The position numbers and the translations under genes were made by a program. From NCBI GenBank assembly GCA_024637315.1, contig JAGXFH010000034.1, positions 124,001 through 188,000 of the forward strand: DNA of 64,000 nt. The letters run 5' to 3'. Source of the DNA: Brevirhabdus sp. Lineage in GTDB: Bacteria; Pseudomonadota; Alphaproteobacteria; Rhodobacterales; Rhodobacteraceae. Positions 31,376-39,240 of this stretch are shown one piece after another (position 1 is the first letter of the stretch; each line of letters begins with the position of its first letter). The notes under the pieces are model-generated. The model saw nothing but the letters and a program-made list of their open reading frames with translations. It did no database searches and had not been told where the DNA came from.

Positions 31376-32062
31376 TCAGACATTGACGCCCCACCAGCGA
31401 AGCGTGCTTCGCAAATGACCGCGTATCGCGGCGAGTGCCGCATCGCAATCGGCTGCCTCGATCGCGGCAATGATGATCAGATGTTCTTCCATAGCCGAGA
31501 CAATTCGGTCGGCCAGAAACGGCCGGGTGTTCTGGATCACCGAGATCCGGTCGCGGTTCTCGGCATAAAGCCGGGCGGCAAGTTGCGACTGAAGGCCGCT
31601 CGCCAGGGCGTCATGCAAGGAGAGATCGGTTTCGATCGCGCGGCGCGGCAAATCCGGATTCATTCTATCCCGCGCGTCTGCAAGCAGGCGTTCATGCACG
31701 TCTCGTAGCGCGGCAAGTGGAACATCGCCGCCATTCGCGATCAGACGGCGGGTGCCTTCACAGTCGAAGATCGCCCGTAATTCGAGGCATTCGCGTGTGG
31801 TCTCGGCTCCGGCATCCATGATCACCACGCCGCGCTTGGGCAATACCGTGACCAGCCCGCTGGCCTCGGCCCGCTTAACGGCGTCGCGGACCGCGGAAAT
31901 CGGCAGTTCGACATGCTCGACCAGCATCGGCATCGACAGGAACGAGCCGCTGGTCAGCCGGCCGTCGCGCAGCCGTGCGATCAGCGCCGCATAGGCATGG
32001 TCCGCAAGCAGATCAGGTCCGCCCTTGATGACTTTCGCGGCCGCCTTCGAGTTCTGGCTCAT
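31376..32062 (-). CDS. GntR family transcriptional regulator (FadR/FCD type)
   Basis: 228 aa. Winged-helix DNA-binding domain (LLADHAYAALIARLRDGRLTSGSFLSMPML, ISAVRDAVKRAEASGLVTVLPKRGVVI) and an all-helical FCD ligand domain with metal-site-like positions D, H and H. ATG 32062 is used; in-frame starts at 32080 and TTG 32086 exist. Divergent from the NCS1 transporter across an AT-rich gap, so it probably controls that transporter in response to its substrate or product. Confidence 0.85.
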   Translation of the reverse strand: MSQNSKAAAKVIKGGPDLLADHAYAALIARLRDGRLTSGSFLSMPMLVEHVELPISAVRDAVKRAEASGLVTVLPKRGVVIMDAGAETTRECLELRAIFDCEGTRRLIANGGDVPLAALRDVHERLLADARDRMNPDLPRRAIETDLSLHDALASGLQSQLAARLYAENRDRISVIQNTRPFLADRIVSAMEEHLIIIAAIEAADCDAALAAIRGHLRSTLRWWGVNV

Positions 32063-32086
32063 CGCTGGCCACACCGCCATTTCCAA

Positions 32087-32234
32087 ACTGGATTATAATG
32101 CATTTTTTGAAATTCCTTCTCATATCTCTGCGCAAGTAGAATCTAAGATAGATGCTAATATTTTAGATGCAATAGCAGGCGAATCATCAGAATTGGGCCG
32201 AACGTCCTGCAGGCCGTCAATCGGGAGAAGTGAC
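32087..32234. promoter_or_regulatory. AT-rich divergent control region of gntR and the NCS1 transporter
   Basis: Between the two divergent genes the DNA from about 32088 to 32176 is strikingly AT-rich against a GC-rich background (GGATTATAATGCATTTTTTG, TCTAAGATAGATGC, TAATATTTTAGATGC). It holds TCTAA and TTAGA arms that could form a regulator site. The transporter ribosome site GGGAGAAG lies at its right end. Confidence 0.55.
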
Positions 32235-33665
32235 ATGCAAGGTATGACTGTCGACGGAGAGTACGTGCAGGGAGACGGCGACACGCTGAACCCCGTGACC
32301 AAGGACGAGAAGTCTTGGGGATGGTTCGCGATCTTCAATGTCTGGGCAAACGACATCCAGTCGCTCTTTGGCTATTCGCTGGTCGCCTCGCTGTTCATCT
32401 CTTACGGCGTAAGCGGCTGGACCGCCTTCGCGGCACTTATCGTCGCCGCCCTGATGGTCATGTTCCTGGTCAATCTTTCCGGCGCCGCGGGTGAGCGTTA
32501 CGGCATTCCCTACCCGGTCTTCGCCCGGGCTAGCATGGGTACAGCCGGGGCGAAATTGCCGGCGGTCCTGCGTGCGACGGTCGCGGTGTTCTGGTACGGT
32601 GTGCAGGTCTACTTTGCCTCGACCGCCGTCGCGCTGCTTATCCGTTCGGTGACAGGGATCACCGGCGGCGCGGAAATGCTTGGCCTCAACTCGGTCGACT
32701 GGGTGGCGTTCTTCATCGTCTGGGCGTTCCACATCTGGATCTTCTGGCACGGCATGGACTGGGTCGAGACATTCCTGAACATCGCCGGCCCGTTCGTCTA
32801 CGTGGTGATGATCGGACTGGTCATCGTCCTGTGGGTGAAATCGGACGGCCAGCTGCTGTCCCAAGCCCAGACGATCTTTGCCAATCCCGAAGCGACCTGG
32901 GGAACTGAGATGACCGGATTCATCGCGATCATCGGCACCATGGTGGCCTATTTCGCGGCGGTGATGATCAATTTCAGCGATTTTTCCAGATACGCGAAAG
33001 ACAAGAAGGCGATGACCCTTGGCAACCTTGCGGGCCTGCCCTTCAACATGATCCTGTTTTCGGCGCTGGCCCTGCTGACGACGGCTGGTGCGGCGGTTGT
33101 CTACGGCGAGGCCATCATCAATCCCGCAGAGATCGTCGGGCGGACCGACAGCGTGATCCTGGGCGTTGTCGCCGCAATCACGTTCTTTGCTGCGACGGTC
33201 GGCATCAACCTGGTTGCGAATTTCATTCCGGCGGTGAACGGCATTGCCAACCTTGCCCCGTCGAAGATCGGCTTTCGCAAGGCGGGCCTGATCACCTCGG
33301 GTTTTGCCCTGGTGATTGGCGGTCTGTGGACGAGCTTCATCAGCCAGTTCGGGATCAGCGGTTTCGTCAACACGCTCGGCGCGACGCTGGCGCCGCTCTA
33401 CGGCATCCTGATCGTCGATTACTACCTGTTGCGCAAGCAAGAGCTGAAGCGGGATGACCTCTACAACATGGAGGGCGGCACCTATCACTTCCGGAACGGC
33501 TGGAATGACAACGCGCTGGTAGCTTTCGGCATTGCGGCCGTGTTCTCGGTCGCCACGGTCTGGGTGCCGGTCCTTGGCCAGCTGGCCGGATATGCCTGGA
33601 TCATTGGTGCGGTCTTGGGCGGGGCGATCTACTACCTCCGCTGCAGAGGCTCGCATCTGGTGTGA
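32235..33665 (+). CDS. NCS1 family nucleobase/hydantoin/allantoin transporter
   Basis: Twelve-helix cation symporter of the NCS1 family, 476 aa. The N-terminal WGWFAIFNVWANDIQSLFGYSL, the IPYPVFARASMGTAGAKLPAVLR region and the FSDFSRYAKDKK segment are family landmarks. The frame is open to 32025 but ATG 32235, preceded by GGGAGAAG, gives the correct N-terminus. Candidate substrates are uracil, cytosine, allantoin or hydantoins; no catabolic genes are adjacent to decide. Confidence 0.88.
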   Translation: MQGMTVDGEYVQGDGDTLNPVTKDEKSWGWFAIFNVWANDIQSLFGYSLVASLFISYGVSGWTAFAALIVAALMVMFLVNLSGAAGERYGIPYPVFARASMGTAGAKLPAVLRATVAVFWYGVQVYFASTAVALLIRSVTGITGGAEMLGLNSVDWVAFFIVWAFHIWIFWHGMDWVETFLNIAGPFVYVVMIGLVIVLWVKSDGQLLSQAQTIFANPEATWGTEMTGFIAIIGTMVAYFAAVMINFSDFSRYAKDKKAMTLGNLAGLPFNMILFSALALLTTAGAAVVYGEAIINPAEIVGRTDSVILGVVAAITFFAATVGINLVANFIPAVNGIANLAPSKIGFRKAGLITSGFALVIGGLWTSFISQFGISGFVNTLGATLAPLYGILIVDYYLLRKQELKRDDLYNMEGGTYHFRNGWNDNALVAFGIAAVFSVATVWVPVLGQLAGYAWIIGAVLGGAIYYLRCRGSHLV

Positions 33666-33673
33666 GTAACCGA

Positions 33674-33715
33674 GGCGCCCGGCCCGATCGTATCGAGATG
33701 AACGGGTCGGGCGCC
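33674..33715. terminator. Long stem-loop between the convergent NCS1 and Lrp genes
   Basis: GGCGCCCGGCCCG (33674-33686) pairs with CGGGTCGGGCGCC (33703-33715): 13 positions with one mismatch and a 16-nt loop. Lying 9 bp after the transporter stop and 24 bp after the Lrp-family stop, it may serve both transcripts. There is no T run. Confidence 0.6.
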
Positions 33716-33739
33716 CGCCGGTATCAACCCGCCTGCCGG

Positions 33740-34198
33740 TCAGATCGGCAGTTCGGTGGTTTCCTTCAACTCTTCCATCACGAAACTGGCCGAGACATCC
33801 GACATCTCGACCCGGCTGATCAGGCGTCGATAAAGGTGGTCGTAGCCGGCGACATCGGCGACGCGGGCCCGGATCAGGTAATACAGATCGCCGGTCATAC
33901 GGTAGGCGCCAAGGATCTCGGGCATCTCGCGCATCGCGCTGGCGAATTTCGCCAGCCAGCCGGCATCATGGCTGGAGGTGCGGACGAGGATGAAGACCGA
34001 GAGGCCGAGCCCAAGTTTGTCGGGGTCAAGCAGGGCGACGCGCTTGCGGATCACGCCCGACGCCTCCAGCGCCTTGACGCGCCGCCAGCAGGCATTGCGC
34101 GACAGGCCGACGCGGTCGCCAAGGTCTTCCGCGCCCAGATCGGCATCGCGTTGCAATTCGGCTAGGATACGATGGTCTACGGGGTCAAGTGTTAACAT
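33740..34198 (-). CDS. Lrp/AsnC family transcriptional regulator
   Basis: 152 aa. N-terminal helix-turn-helix (LDPVDHRILAELQRDADLGAEDLGDRVGLSRNACWRRV, split) and a C-terminal RAM effector domain (MREMPEILGAYRMTGDLYYLIRA). Such proteins bind amino acids and regulate their metabolism. The upstream 110 bp are AT-rich (GTTAACATAATTTACATAT), consistent with an autoregulated promoter. The gene is divergent from the DUF6356 gene. Confidence 0.88.
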   Translation of the reverse strand: MLTLDPVDHRILAELQRDADLGAEDLGDRVGLSRNACWRRVKALEASGVIRKRVALLDPDKLGLGLSVFILVRTSSHDAGWLAKFASAMREMPEILGAYRMTGDLYYLIRARVADVAGYDHLYRRLISRVEMSDVSASFVMEELKETTELPI

Positions 34199-34310
34199 AA
34201 TTTACATATCTTTGGGATAATCTCCCATATAGTCAAGATTTTCCGTTACATTTGAGAAATCTTCTCGGCCGCCGCTTGCTAAACTGGGACAGCATTTACC
34301 GGAGCCAGCC

Positions 34311-34526
34311 ATGACCAGCCTCATTCGACGCACCTTCATCGACCATCCGCAAAGCGTGGATGAAAGTTATCTGGAACATGCCCGCTTCGCCGGCACATTC
34401 GCGTTGCGGCTGTTTGGTGCGGCGTTCGCGGCGCTGATCCATGCGGTGATCCCGTGCCTGTTCCAGAAGACGGCAAGCCGGATCATCGCCGAGCTTTACC
34501 AGCGCACCCATGACCGGGGCCGCTGA
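34311..34526 (+). CDS. DUF6356 family small protein
   Basis: 71 aa. It starts FIDHPQSVDESYLEHARFAG, the conserved block of this small alphaproteobacterial family, followed by an amphipathic to hydrophobic helix (LRLFGAAFAALIHAVIPCLF) that may associate with membrane. Ribosome site CCGGAG. Its stop is directly followed by the ATG of the amidotransferase gene with no gap, so the two are co-translated. Function unknown. Confidence 0.75.
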   Translation: MTSLIRRTFIDHPQSVDESYLEHARFAGTFALRLFGAAFAALIHAVIPCLFQKTASRIIAELYQRTHDRGR

Positions 34527-35333
34527 ATGTGCCGATGGGCCGCTTATATCGGGCAGCCGATATTCCTTGACGATATCATTACACGGCCCGGTCATTCGCT
34601 GATCGCGCAAAGCAGTGGCGCGTCGGAGTGCAAGACCGCCACCAACGGCGACGGGTTCGGCGTCGCCTGGTATGACCGGCAGCCGGAACCGGGGCTTTAC
34701 CGCGATGTTTCCCCGGCCTGGTCGGACCCGAACCTGCGGTCCGTGGCGGCGCAGGTCCGGTCGGGTCTGTTCCTGGCGCATGTCCGAGCCTCCACCGGGT
34801 CGGCGATCAGCCGGAACAACTGCCATCCCTTTGCCGTCGGATGCTGGAGCTTCATGCATAACGGGCAGGTCGGTGGCTTCGACATGTTCCGCAAACATGC
34901 CGATATGCTGATCGCCGACGAGTATTACGGACATCGCAAGGGCGCGACGGATAGCGAGGCACTGTTCCTTCTGGCGCTGGCCGAGGGTCTGGACACCGAC
35001 CCGATCGGGGCAATGGCGCGGGCGGCGGGGCGGTTGCAGGCGATGTCGCGGGCGCGCGGACAGGGGCCGCATCTGCGGTTGTCGGCGGCGTTTTCGGATG
35101 GCGAGCGGCTTTTTGCGGTGCGCTGTTCCTCGGACGAGGTCTCGCCCTCGCTTTACTATCGTTTCTGCGACAAGCGGCAGGGCTGGACGGTGGTGTCAGA
35201 ACCGCTTGAGGCGGATGAGGATGGCTGGAATCCGATGATCCCGGATCGGATTGCGATTTTCACCCGCGATACGGTCGAAGAGATGGATTTCGTGCCAATC
35301 GAGCCGACCGATATCTCGCTGGCGGCGCACTAG
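34527..35333 (+). CDS. Class II glutamine amidotransferase
   Basis: 268 aa, YafJ/EgtC-like. MCRWAAY places the nucleophile Cys at residue 2, exposed after Met removal. NGDGFGVAWYD, HVRASTGSAISRNNCHPF and SFMHNGQVGGF are the family glutamine-binding motifs. It probably acts as a hydrolase on glutamine or gamma-glutamyl amides; the partner is unknown. Zero-gap neighbour of the DUF6356 gene. Confidence 0.88.
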   Translation: MCRWAAYIGQPIFLDDIITRPGHSLIAQSSGASECKTATNGDGFGVAWYDRQPEPGLYRDVSPAWSDPNLRSVAAQVRSGLFLAHVRASTGSAISRNNCHPFAVGCWSFMHNGQVGGFDMFRKHADMLIADEYYGHRKGATDSEALFLLALAEGLDTDPIGAMARAAGRLQAMSRARGQGPHLRLSAAFSDGERLFAVRCSSDEVSPSLYYRFCDKRQGWTVVSEPLEADEDGWNPMIPDRIAIFTRDTVEEMDFVPIEPTDISLAAH

Positions 35334-35402
35334 CTCTGTTGCCGCCGCACGCTTGCGTCGGGTTTCCAAGCTTGGTCCACTTCCACGCGGGGCCCGAACG
35401 AG

Positions 35403-35435
35403 CGATGGCGCAACCTCAGCGAAGCTGCGCCATCG
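35403..35435. terminator. Stem-loop between convergent amidotransferase and icd genes
   Basis: CGATGGCGCA (35403-35412) and TGCGCCATCG (35426-35435) form a perfect 10-bp stem with a 13-nt loop. It is placed between the two convergent 3' ends and suits a bidirectional terminator, although no T run follows. Confidence 0.55.
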
Positions 35436-35501
35436 GCATGGTATTTTGACTGGCCGGCTTGCAGGGGCGCAAACGCGCGACCAAGCTGGCGGTCCCTTGG
35501 T

Positions 35502-36713
35502 TCAGGCCAACGCCTTGTTCAGGTTCTCGTCGATCTTTTCAAGGTAGCCCTCTGTGGTCAGCCATGTCTGATCGGGACCAACAAGCAGCGCCAGATCCTT
35601 GGTCATGAAACCGGATTCGACGGTATCGACGACGACCTTTTCCAGCGTCTCTGCGAAGGTCATCAACTGGTCGTTGCTGTCGAGTTTGGCGCGATGCTTG
35701 AGCCCGCCGGTCCAGGCGAAGATCGAGGCGATCGAGTTGGTCGAGGTTGCCTCGCCCTTCTGGTGCTGGCGGTAATGGCGGGTGACAGTACCATGTGCGG
35801 CTTCGGCCTCGACGATCTTGCCGTCGGGCGTCATCAGCTGAGAGGTCATCAGCCCGAGAGAACCGAATCCTTGCGCCACGGTGTCGGACTGCACGTCGCC
35901 ATCGTAGTTCTTGCAGGCCCAGACATAGCCGCCCGACCATTTCATCGCGGCCGCGACCATGTCGTCGATCAGGCGGTGTTCGTAGGTGATGCCCGCCTTC
36001 CCGAACGCGTCGGCAAATTCGGCCTCGTAGATTTCCTGAAAGATGTTCTTGAAGCGGCCATCATAGACCTTGAGGATCGTGTTCTTGGTCGAAAGGTACA
36101 CCGGATAGCCGCGCGTCAGTCCGTAATTCAACGACGCACGGGCGAAATCGCGGATCGAGTCGTCAAGGTTGTACATTGCCAGCGCCACACCGGCCGCCGG
36201 CGCATCGAACACCTCGCGCTCGATGGTCTCGCCATCTTCGCCGACGAATTTCATTGTCAGCTTGCCCTTGCCGGGAAAGTGAAAGTCGGTCGCGCGGTAC
36301 TGGTCTCCGTAGGCATGGCGGCCAACGATGATCGGCTTGGTCCAGCCGGGCACGAGGCGGGGCACGTTCTTGCAGATGATCGGCTCGCGGAAGATCACAC
36401 CGCCAAGAATGTTGCGGATCGTGCCGTTCGGGCTGCGCCACATCTTCTTCAGGCCGAATTCCTCGACGCGTTGCTCGTCCGGCGTAATGGTGGCGCATTT
36501 CACGCCGACACCGATCTCCTTGATCTTCTCGGCGGCATCGATGGTGATCTGGTCGTCGGTGCGATCGCGTTCTTCCATGCCAAGGTCGTAGTAGAGCAGG
36601 TCGATGTCGAGATAGGGCAGGATCAGTTTCTTCTTGATGAAGTCCCAGATGATCCGGGTCATTTCGTCGCCGTCAAGCTCGACGACCGGGTTTTCGACTT
36701 TGATCTTGGTCAT
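35502..36713 (-). CDS. icd: NADP-dependent isocitrate dehydrogenase
   Basis: Oxidative decarboxylation of isocitrate to 2-oxoglutarate in the TCA cycle, 403 aa. This is the homodimeric eukaryote-like type found in alphaproteobacteria: [21 protein letters not shown] at the start, [12 protein letters not shown] for the substrate, [22 protein letters not shown] and [18 protein letters not shown] for metal and NADP. A GTATAC inverted repeat lies about 80 bp upstream of its ATG. Confidence 0.97.
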   Translation of the reverse strand: MTKIKVENPVVELDGDEMTRIIWDFIKKKLILPYLDIDLLYYDLGMEERDRTDDQITIDAAEKIKEIGVGVKCATITPDEQRVEEFGLKKMWRSPNGTIRNILGGVIFREPIICKNVPRLVPGWTKPIIVGRHAYGDQYRATDFHFPGKGKLTMKFVGEDGETIEREVFDAPAAGVALAMYNLDDSIRDFARASLNYGLTRGYPVYLSTKNTILKVYDGRFKNIFQEIYEAEFADAFGKAGITYEHRLIDDMVAAAMKWSGGYVWACKNYDGDVQSDTVAQGFGSLGLMTSQLMTPDGKIVEAEAAHGTVTRHYRQHQKGEATSTNSIASIFAWTGGLKHRAKLDSNDQLMTFAETLEKVVVDTVESGFMTKDLALLVGPDQTWLTTEGYLEKIDENLNKALA

Positions 36714-36789
36714 TCGGGTGTCCCTCGCTGAACATTTGTGAATCAGGATTTCGCGGGTGATAGCCTAAAGTCGGTCGGGGGGGAAGATG

Positions 36790-36805
36790 GTATACTATCG
36801 TATAC
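36790..36805. promoter_or_regulatory. GTATAC-N4-GTATAC inverted repeat upstream of icd
   Basis: Two GTATAC hexamers separated by TATC form a 16-bp symmetrical site. It lies 77-92 bp before the icd start and directly after the end of the VIT gene. GntR-family operators often have GTATAC or GTnTAC cores, so a regulator binding icd is a reasonable inference. Confidence 0.45.
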
Positions 36806-36807
36806 GG

Positions 36808-37524
36808 TCAGCCGACGGTGCCGACGAACCCGCCCACGGCATAGGCGACGGCGGCGCAGATGCCGCCGACCAGCACCGTCTCTCCGACGCAGCGGAGCAG
36901 GCTTTCGTCGGTCGCGTTCCAGCGCAGCAATCCAAGCGCCACGAGGGCAAGTGCCGTTGCCACGCTGGCGATGATAAAGGTGCCGCCCGAGGCGGGCAGA
37001 AAGACGAAGGCAGAGATCGGCACGAAGCCGAAAACCACGAAGGCCAGGAAGGTCATCAGCGCCCGGGCGCGCAGGTTGCCGTGATCCGGTTCCGGCATGT
37101 TCTGGCCATAGCTCAGAACCATCTCGGCGAGCAGGTCGGGGTTGCGCGCGAAGATCGCGGCGAGCGGCTGGACGTCTTCGGCGGCCATGCCGCGATCCCG
37201 CAACTGATCGGCCAGTGTTGCGGCCTCTCCGTGCGGGTCTGCGTCTATGCGGTGCAGAACGTCGCTGTGCTGGGCGGTGTAGAGATCGCGTTCCGAACGG
37301 CCCGAAAGGAACTCTCCCAGCCCCATCGAGACGGCGTCGGCGAAAAGATTGGCAAAGCCGAAGACCAGCACGGCAAGCGCACCGACCTCGGCGGCACCTT
37401 CGGCATTGGCCCCCTGAAAGCCGGCAACGATCGCGAAGGTGGTGACGATGCCGTCATTGCCGCCGAAGACGATCTGCTTGAGGTATTCCTGCGTGCGCCC
37501 AAGTCCCGAGAATTCGACGGCCAT
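36808..37524 (-). CDS. VIT1/CCC1 family iron/manganese transporter
   Basis: 238 aa. It starts MAVEFSGLGRTQEYLKQIVFGGNDGIVTTFAIVAGFQGA, split here as the family landmark, followed by a helix with FADAVSMGLGEFLSGRSERD and a cytosolic metal-binding stretch. Three further helices close the protein. VIT/CCC1 proteins move Fe2+ or Mn2+ across membranes. The frame reaches back to TTG 37596 and overlaps the next gene; ATG 37524 fits family length. Confidence 0.85.
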   Translation of the reverse strand: MAVEFSGLGRTQEYLKQIVFGGNDGIVTTFAIVAGFQGANAEGAAEVGALAVLVFGFANLFADAVSMGLGEFLSGRSERDLYTAQHSDVLHRIDADPHGEAATLADQLRDRGMAAEDVQPLAAIFARNPDLLAEMVLSYGQNMPEPDHGNLRARALMTFLAFVVFGFVPISAFVFLPASGGTFIIASVATALALVALGLLRWNATDESLLRCVGETVLVGGICAAVAYAVGGFVGTVG

Positions 37525-37579
37525 CAGCGGATCTCTGTAACATTCGGCAAGGTCACGCGGCACCTTCGGGCACGGATTG

Positions 37580-37828
37580 CTAGTCGTCGGCGTCAATGGC
37601 GACGGTCAGGCTGGACGCACCCTTGGTTTTCATCTCTTCGAGATAGGCGCGCGCCAGCTTCTCGGCGCGCAGGACACGGACGGCGGTCAGGTAAGCATCC
37701 TGCAAGGTGGAAGAGGACGCGCCGACGATCTTGCCGATCTCTGTCACGACCGACCCGTTTCCGGTCGTCTTTTCGTAATCAAGCGCGTCAAGCGCAAGCT
37801 TTTCGGCGATCTCGTCGACTTTGGACAT
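37580..37828 (-). CDS. Conserved-looking small hypothetical protein (82 aa)
   Basis: Unrecognised helical protein: MSKVDEIAEKLALDALDYEK, then VVTEIGKIVGASSSTLQDAYLTAVRVLRAEKLARAYLEEM in segments. Acidic with Ala/Leu-rich helices, no membrane segment and no cysteine. It lies between the alpha/beta hydrolase and VIT genes on the same strand with short gaps, so it may share their transcript. Confidence 0.6.
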   Translation of the reverse strand: MSKVDEIAEKLALDALDYEKTTGNGSVVTEIGKIVGASSSTLQDAYLTAVRVLRAEKLARAYLEEMKTKGASSLTVAIDADD

Positions 37829-37855
37829 TGTCCTTTGCTCCAGCTTTGATTGGGA

Positions 37856-38509
37856 TCAGCGCGAGGATTCGGTCAGCCGGCGGCGGACATAGTCATCGAC
37901 CGTGCCGATCATCGTATCCATGTGCGGATCCTCGAAGAAGTGGCCAGCCCCCTCGATTTCCGTATGGGTGATGGTGATGCCCTTCTGCTCGTGCAGTTTC
38001 TCCACCAGCAGATGGGTGTCACGCGGCGGCGCCACGCGGTCGGCAGTGCCATTGATGATCAGGCCCGAAGCCGGGCAGGGGGCGAGGAACGAGAAATCGT
38101 ACATGTTCGCCGGCGGCGAAACGCTGATGAAGCCGGTGATCTCGGGCCGGCGCATCAGCAACTGCATCCCGATCCAGGCGCCGAAGGAAAAGCCCGCTAC
38201 CCAGCAATGCTTGGAGTTCTGGTTCATCGATTGCAGGTAATCAAGGGCGGAGGCGGCGTCGGAAAGCTCGCCGATGCCCTGATCGTATTCGCCCTGGCTG
38301 CGCCCGACGCCGCGGAAATTGAAACGCAACACGGTGAAGCCCATGTTGAGGAACGCATAGTGCAGGTTGTAGACCACCCGGTTGTTCATCGTGCCGCCGA
38401 ATTGCGGATGTGGGTGCAGGATGATCGCGATCGGCGCGTCCTTTTCCCTTTGCGGGTGATAGCGGCCTTCAAGGCGGCCTTCGGGACCGGGGAAAATGAC
38501 TTCGGGCAT
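37856..38509 (-). CDS. Alpha/beta hydrolase
   Basis: 217 aa, dienelactone-hydrolase/COG2945-like. ILHPHPQFGGTMNNRVVYNL near the start, RFNFRGVGRSQGEYD, nucleophile elbow GFSFGAW with the catalytic Ser, acid in GTADRVAPP and His in GAGHFFED. Cytoplasmic, substrate unknown. It is divergent from iscR, sharing a 160-bp control region with the Irr-type box. Confidence 0.85.
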   Translation of the reverse strand: MPEVIFPGPEGRLEGRYHPQREKDAPIAIILHPHPQFGGTMNNRVVYNLHYAFLNMGFTVLRFNFRGVGRSQGEYDQGIGELSDAASALDYLQSMNQNSKHCWVAGFSFGAWIGMQLLMRRPEITGFISVSPPANMYDFSFLAPCPASGLIINGTADRVAPPRDTHLLVEKLHEQKGITITHTEIEGAGHFFEDPHMDTMIGTVDDYVRRRLTESSR

Positions 38510-38569
38510 GCGTCTCTTTCGTTACAGCGAAAAGTGTCGGTCGAATTCTTGACGAATTTGCTCGGACAC

Positions 38570-38586
38570 TTTAGAACAATTCTAAA
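38570..38586. promoter_or_regulatory. Irr-type iron control element upstream of iscR
   Basis: TTTAGAA-CAA-TTCTAAA is a perfect 7-3-7 inverted repeat. It equals the iron control element (ICE) consensus bound by Irr in alphaproteobacteria, which predictions place before suf operons. It lies about 84 bp before the iscR start, also upstream of the divergent hydrolase gene. Confidence 0.8.
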
Positions 38587-38669
38587 TCGCCCGCATCAGG
38601 GCGGGTCTGGGCTGGTAGTCAGGTAATGATGCAATCGTCTGACGTCAATGAATTTGCAGGTATTCGGGC

Positions 38670-39131
38670 GTGAAACTGAGCACCAAGGGTCGGTATGCGA
38701 TGGTGGCCTTGGCCGATCTGGCGACACAACGCGCCGGAACGCTGAGTTCGCTGGCCGAAATCTCGAAGCGGCAGGACATTTCGTTGCCCTATCTGGAGCA
38801 GTTGTTCGTCAGGCTGCGCCGGGCCGGGCTGGTGACATCAGTGCGCGGGCCGGGCGGCGGCTACAAGCTGGCGAAGCCGGCTTCGGAGGTCAGGGTGTCG
38901 GATATTCTGGCGGCGGTCGATGAGACGGTGAGCGCGATGCATACCGGTGCCGGTGCCTCGGGCGCGGTTTCGGGCACACGGGCGCAATCGCTGACCAACC
39001 GACTGTGGGAGGGGCTGTCGGCGCATGTCTACGTGTTCCTGCATCAGACCCGGCTGTCGGATGTGGTCGGCAATGAACTGACCCCCTGTCCCGCCGTTCC
39101 GGTGCTGTTTACCGTGGTGGATGACGCATGA
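38670..39131 (+). CDS. iscR: Fe-S cluster regulator IscR (single-cysteine type)
   Basis: Rrf2-family repressor of Fe-S assembly genes, 153 aa. HTH segment MKLSTKGRYAMVALADLA, SLAEISKRQDISLPYLEQLF, and the RGPGGGYKLAKP wing. The C-X5-C-X5-C triad of E. coli IscR is absent; the only Cys is C140 near the C-terminus. IscR of Rhodobacter sphaeroides is likewise a single-Cys Fe-S binding regulator. GTG start at 38670; the first codon of the suf operon. Confidence 0.92.
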   Translation: MKLSTKGRYAMVALADLATQRAGTLSSLAEISKRQDISLPYLEQLFVRLRRAGLVTSVRGPGGGYKLAKPASEVRVSDILAAVDETVSAMHTGAGASGAVSGTRAQSLTNRLWEGLSAHVYVFLHQTRLSDVVGNELTPCPAVPVLFTVVDDA

Positions 39132-39187
39132 CACGCTGTCTTGATGGTGCGCCGCGCTTGCGCGCGGCAACGGATATGGCCCTGCGG

Positions 39188-39220
39188 GCCGGAGCCTCCG
39201 GCGGGGATATTTTCGGACGA
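39188..39220 (+). repeat. Stem-loop plus GGGATATTT repeat, copy 3
   Basis: GCCGGAG-C-CTCCGGC hairpin (39188-39202), then GGGATATTT (39204-39212) and TCGGACGAATGATG. It falls in the 109-bp gap between iscR and the first desulfurase gene. The tail is diverged relative to copies 1 and 2. Confidence 0.5.
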
Positions 39221-39240
39221 ATGATGCACGGGATCGGGCG

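Noticed and set aside
31258-31470. 70-codon minus frame overlapping the gntR 3' end
   Set aside because: No ribosome site and most of it overlaps the regulator in another frame.
32217-33656. Long minus-strand open frame opposite the NCS1 transporter
   Set aside because: Highly charged, repetitive shadow translation; the plus-strand transporter is clearly real.
39128-39240. 38-codon frame between iscR and the desulfurase, with stop/start overlaps at both ends
   Set aside because: Much of it is the hairpin and GGGATATTT repeat, so the coding look is probably accidental.
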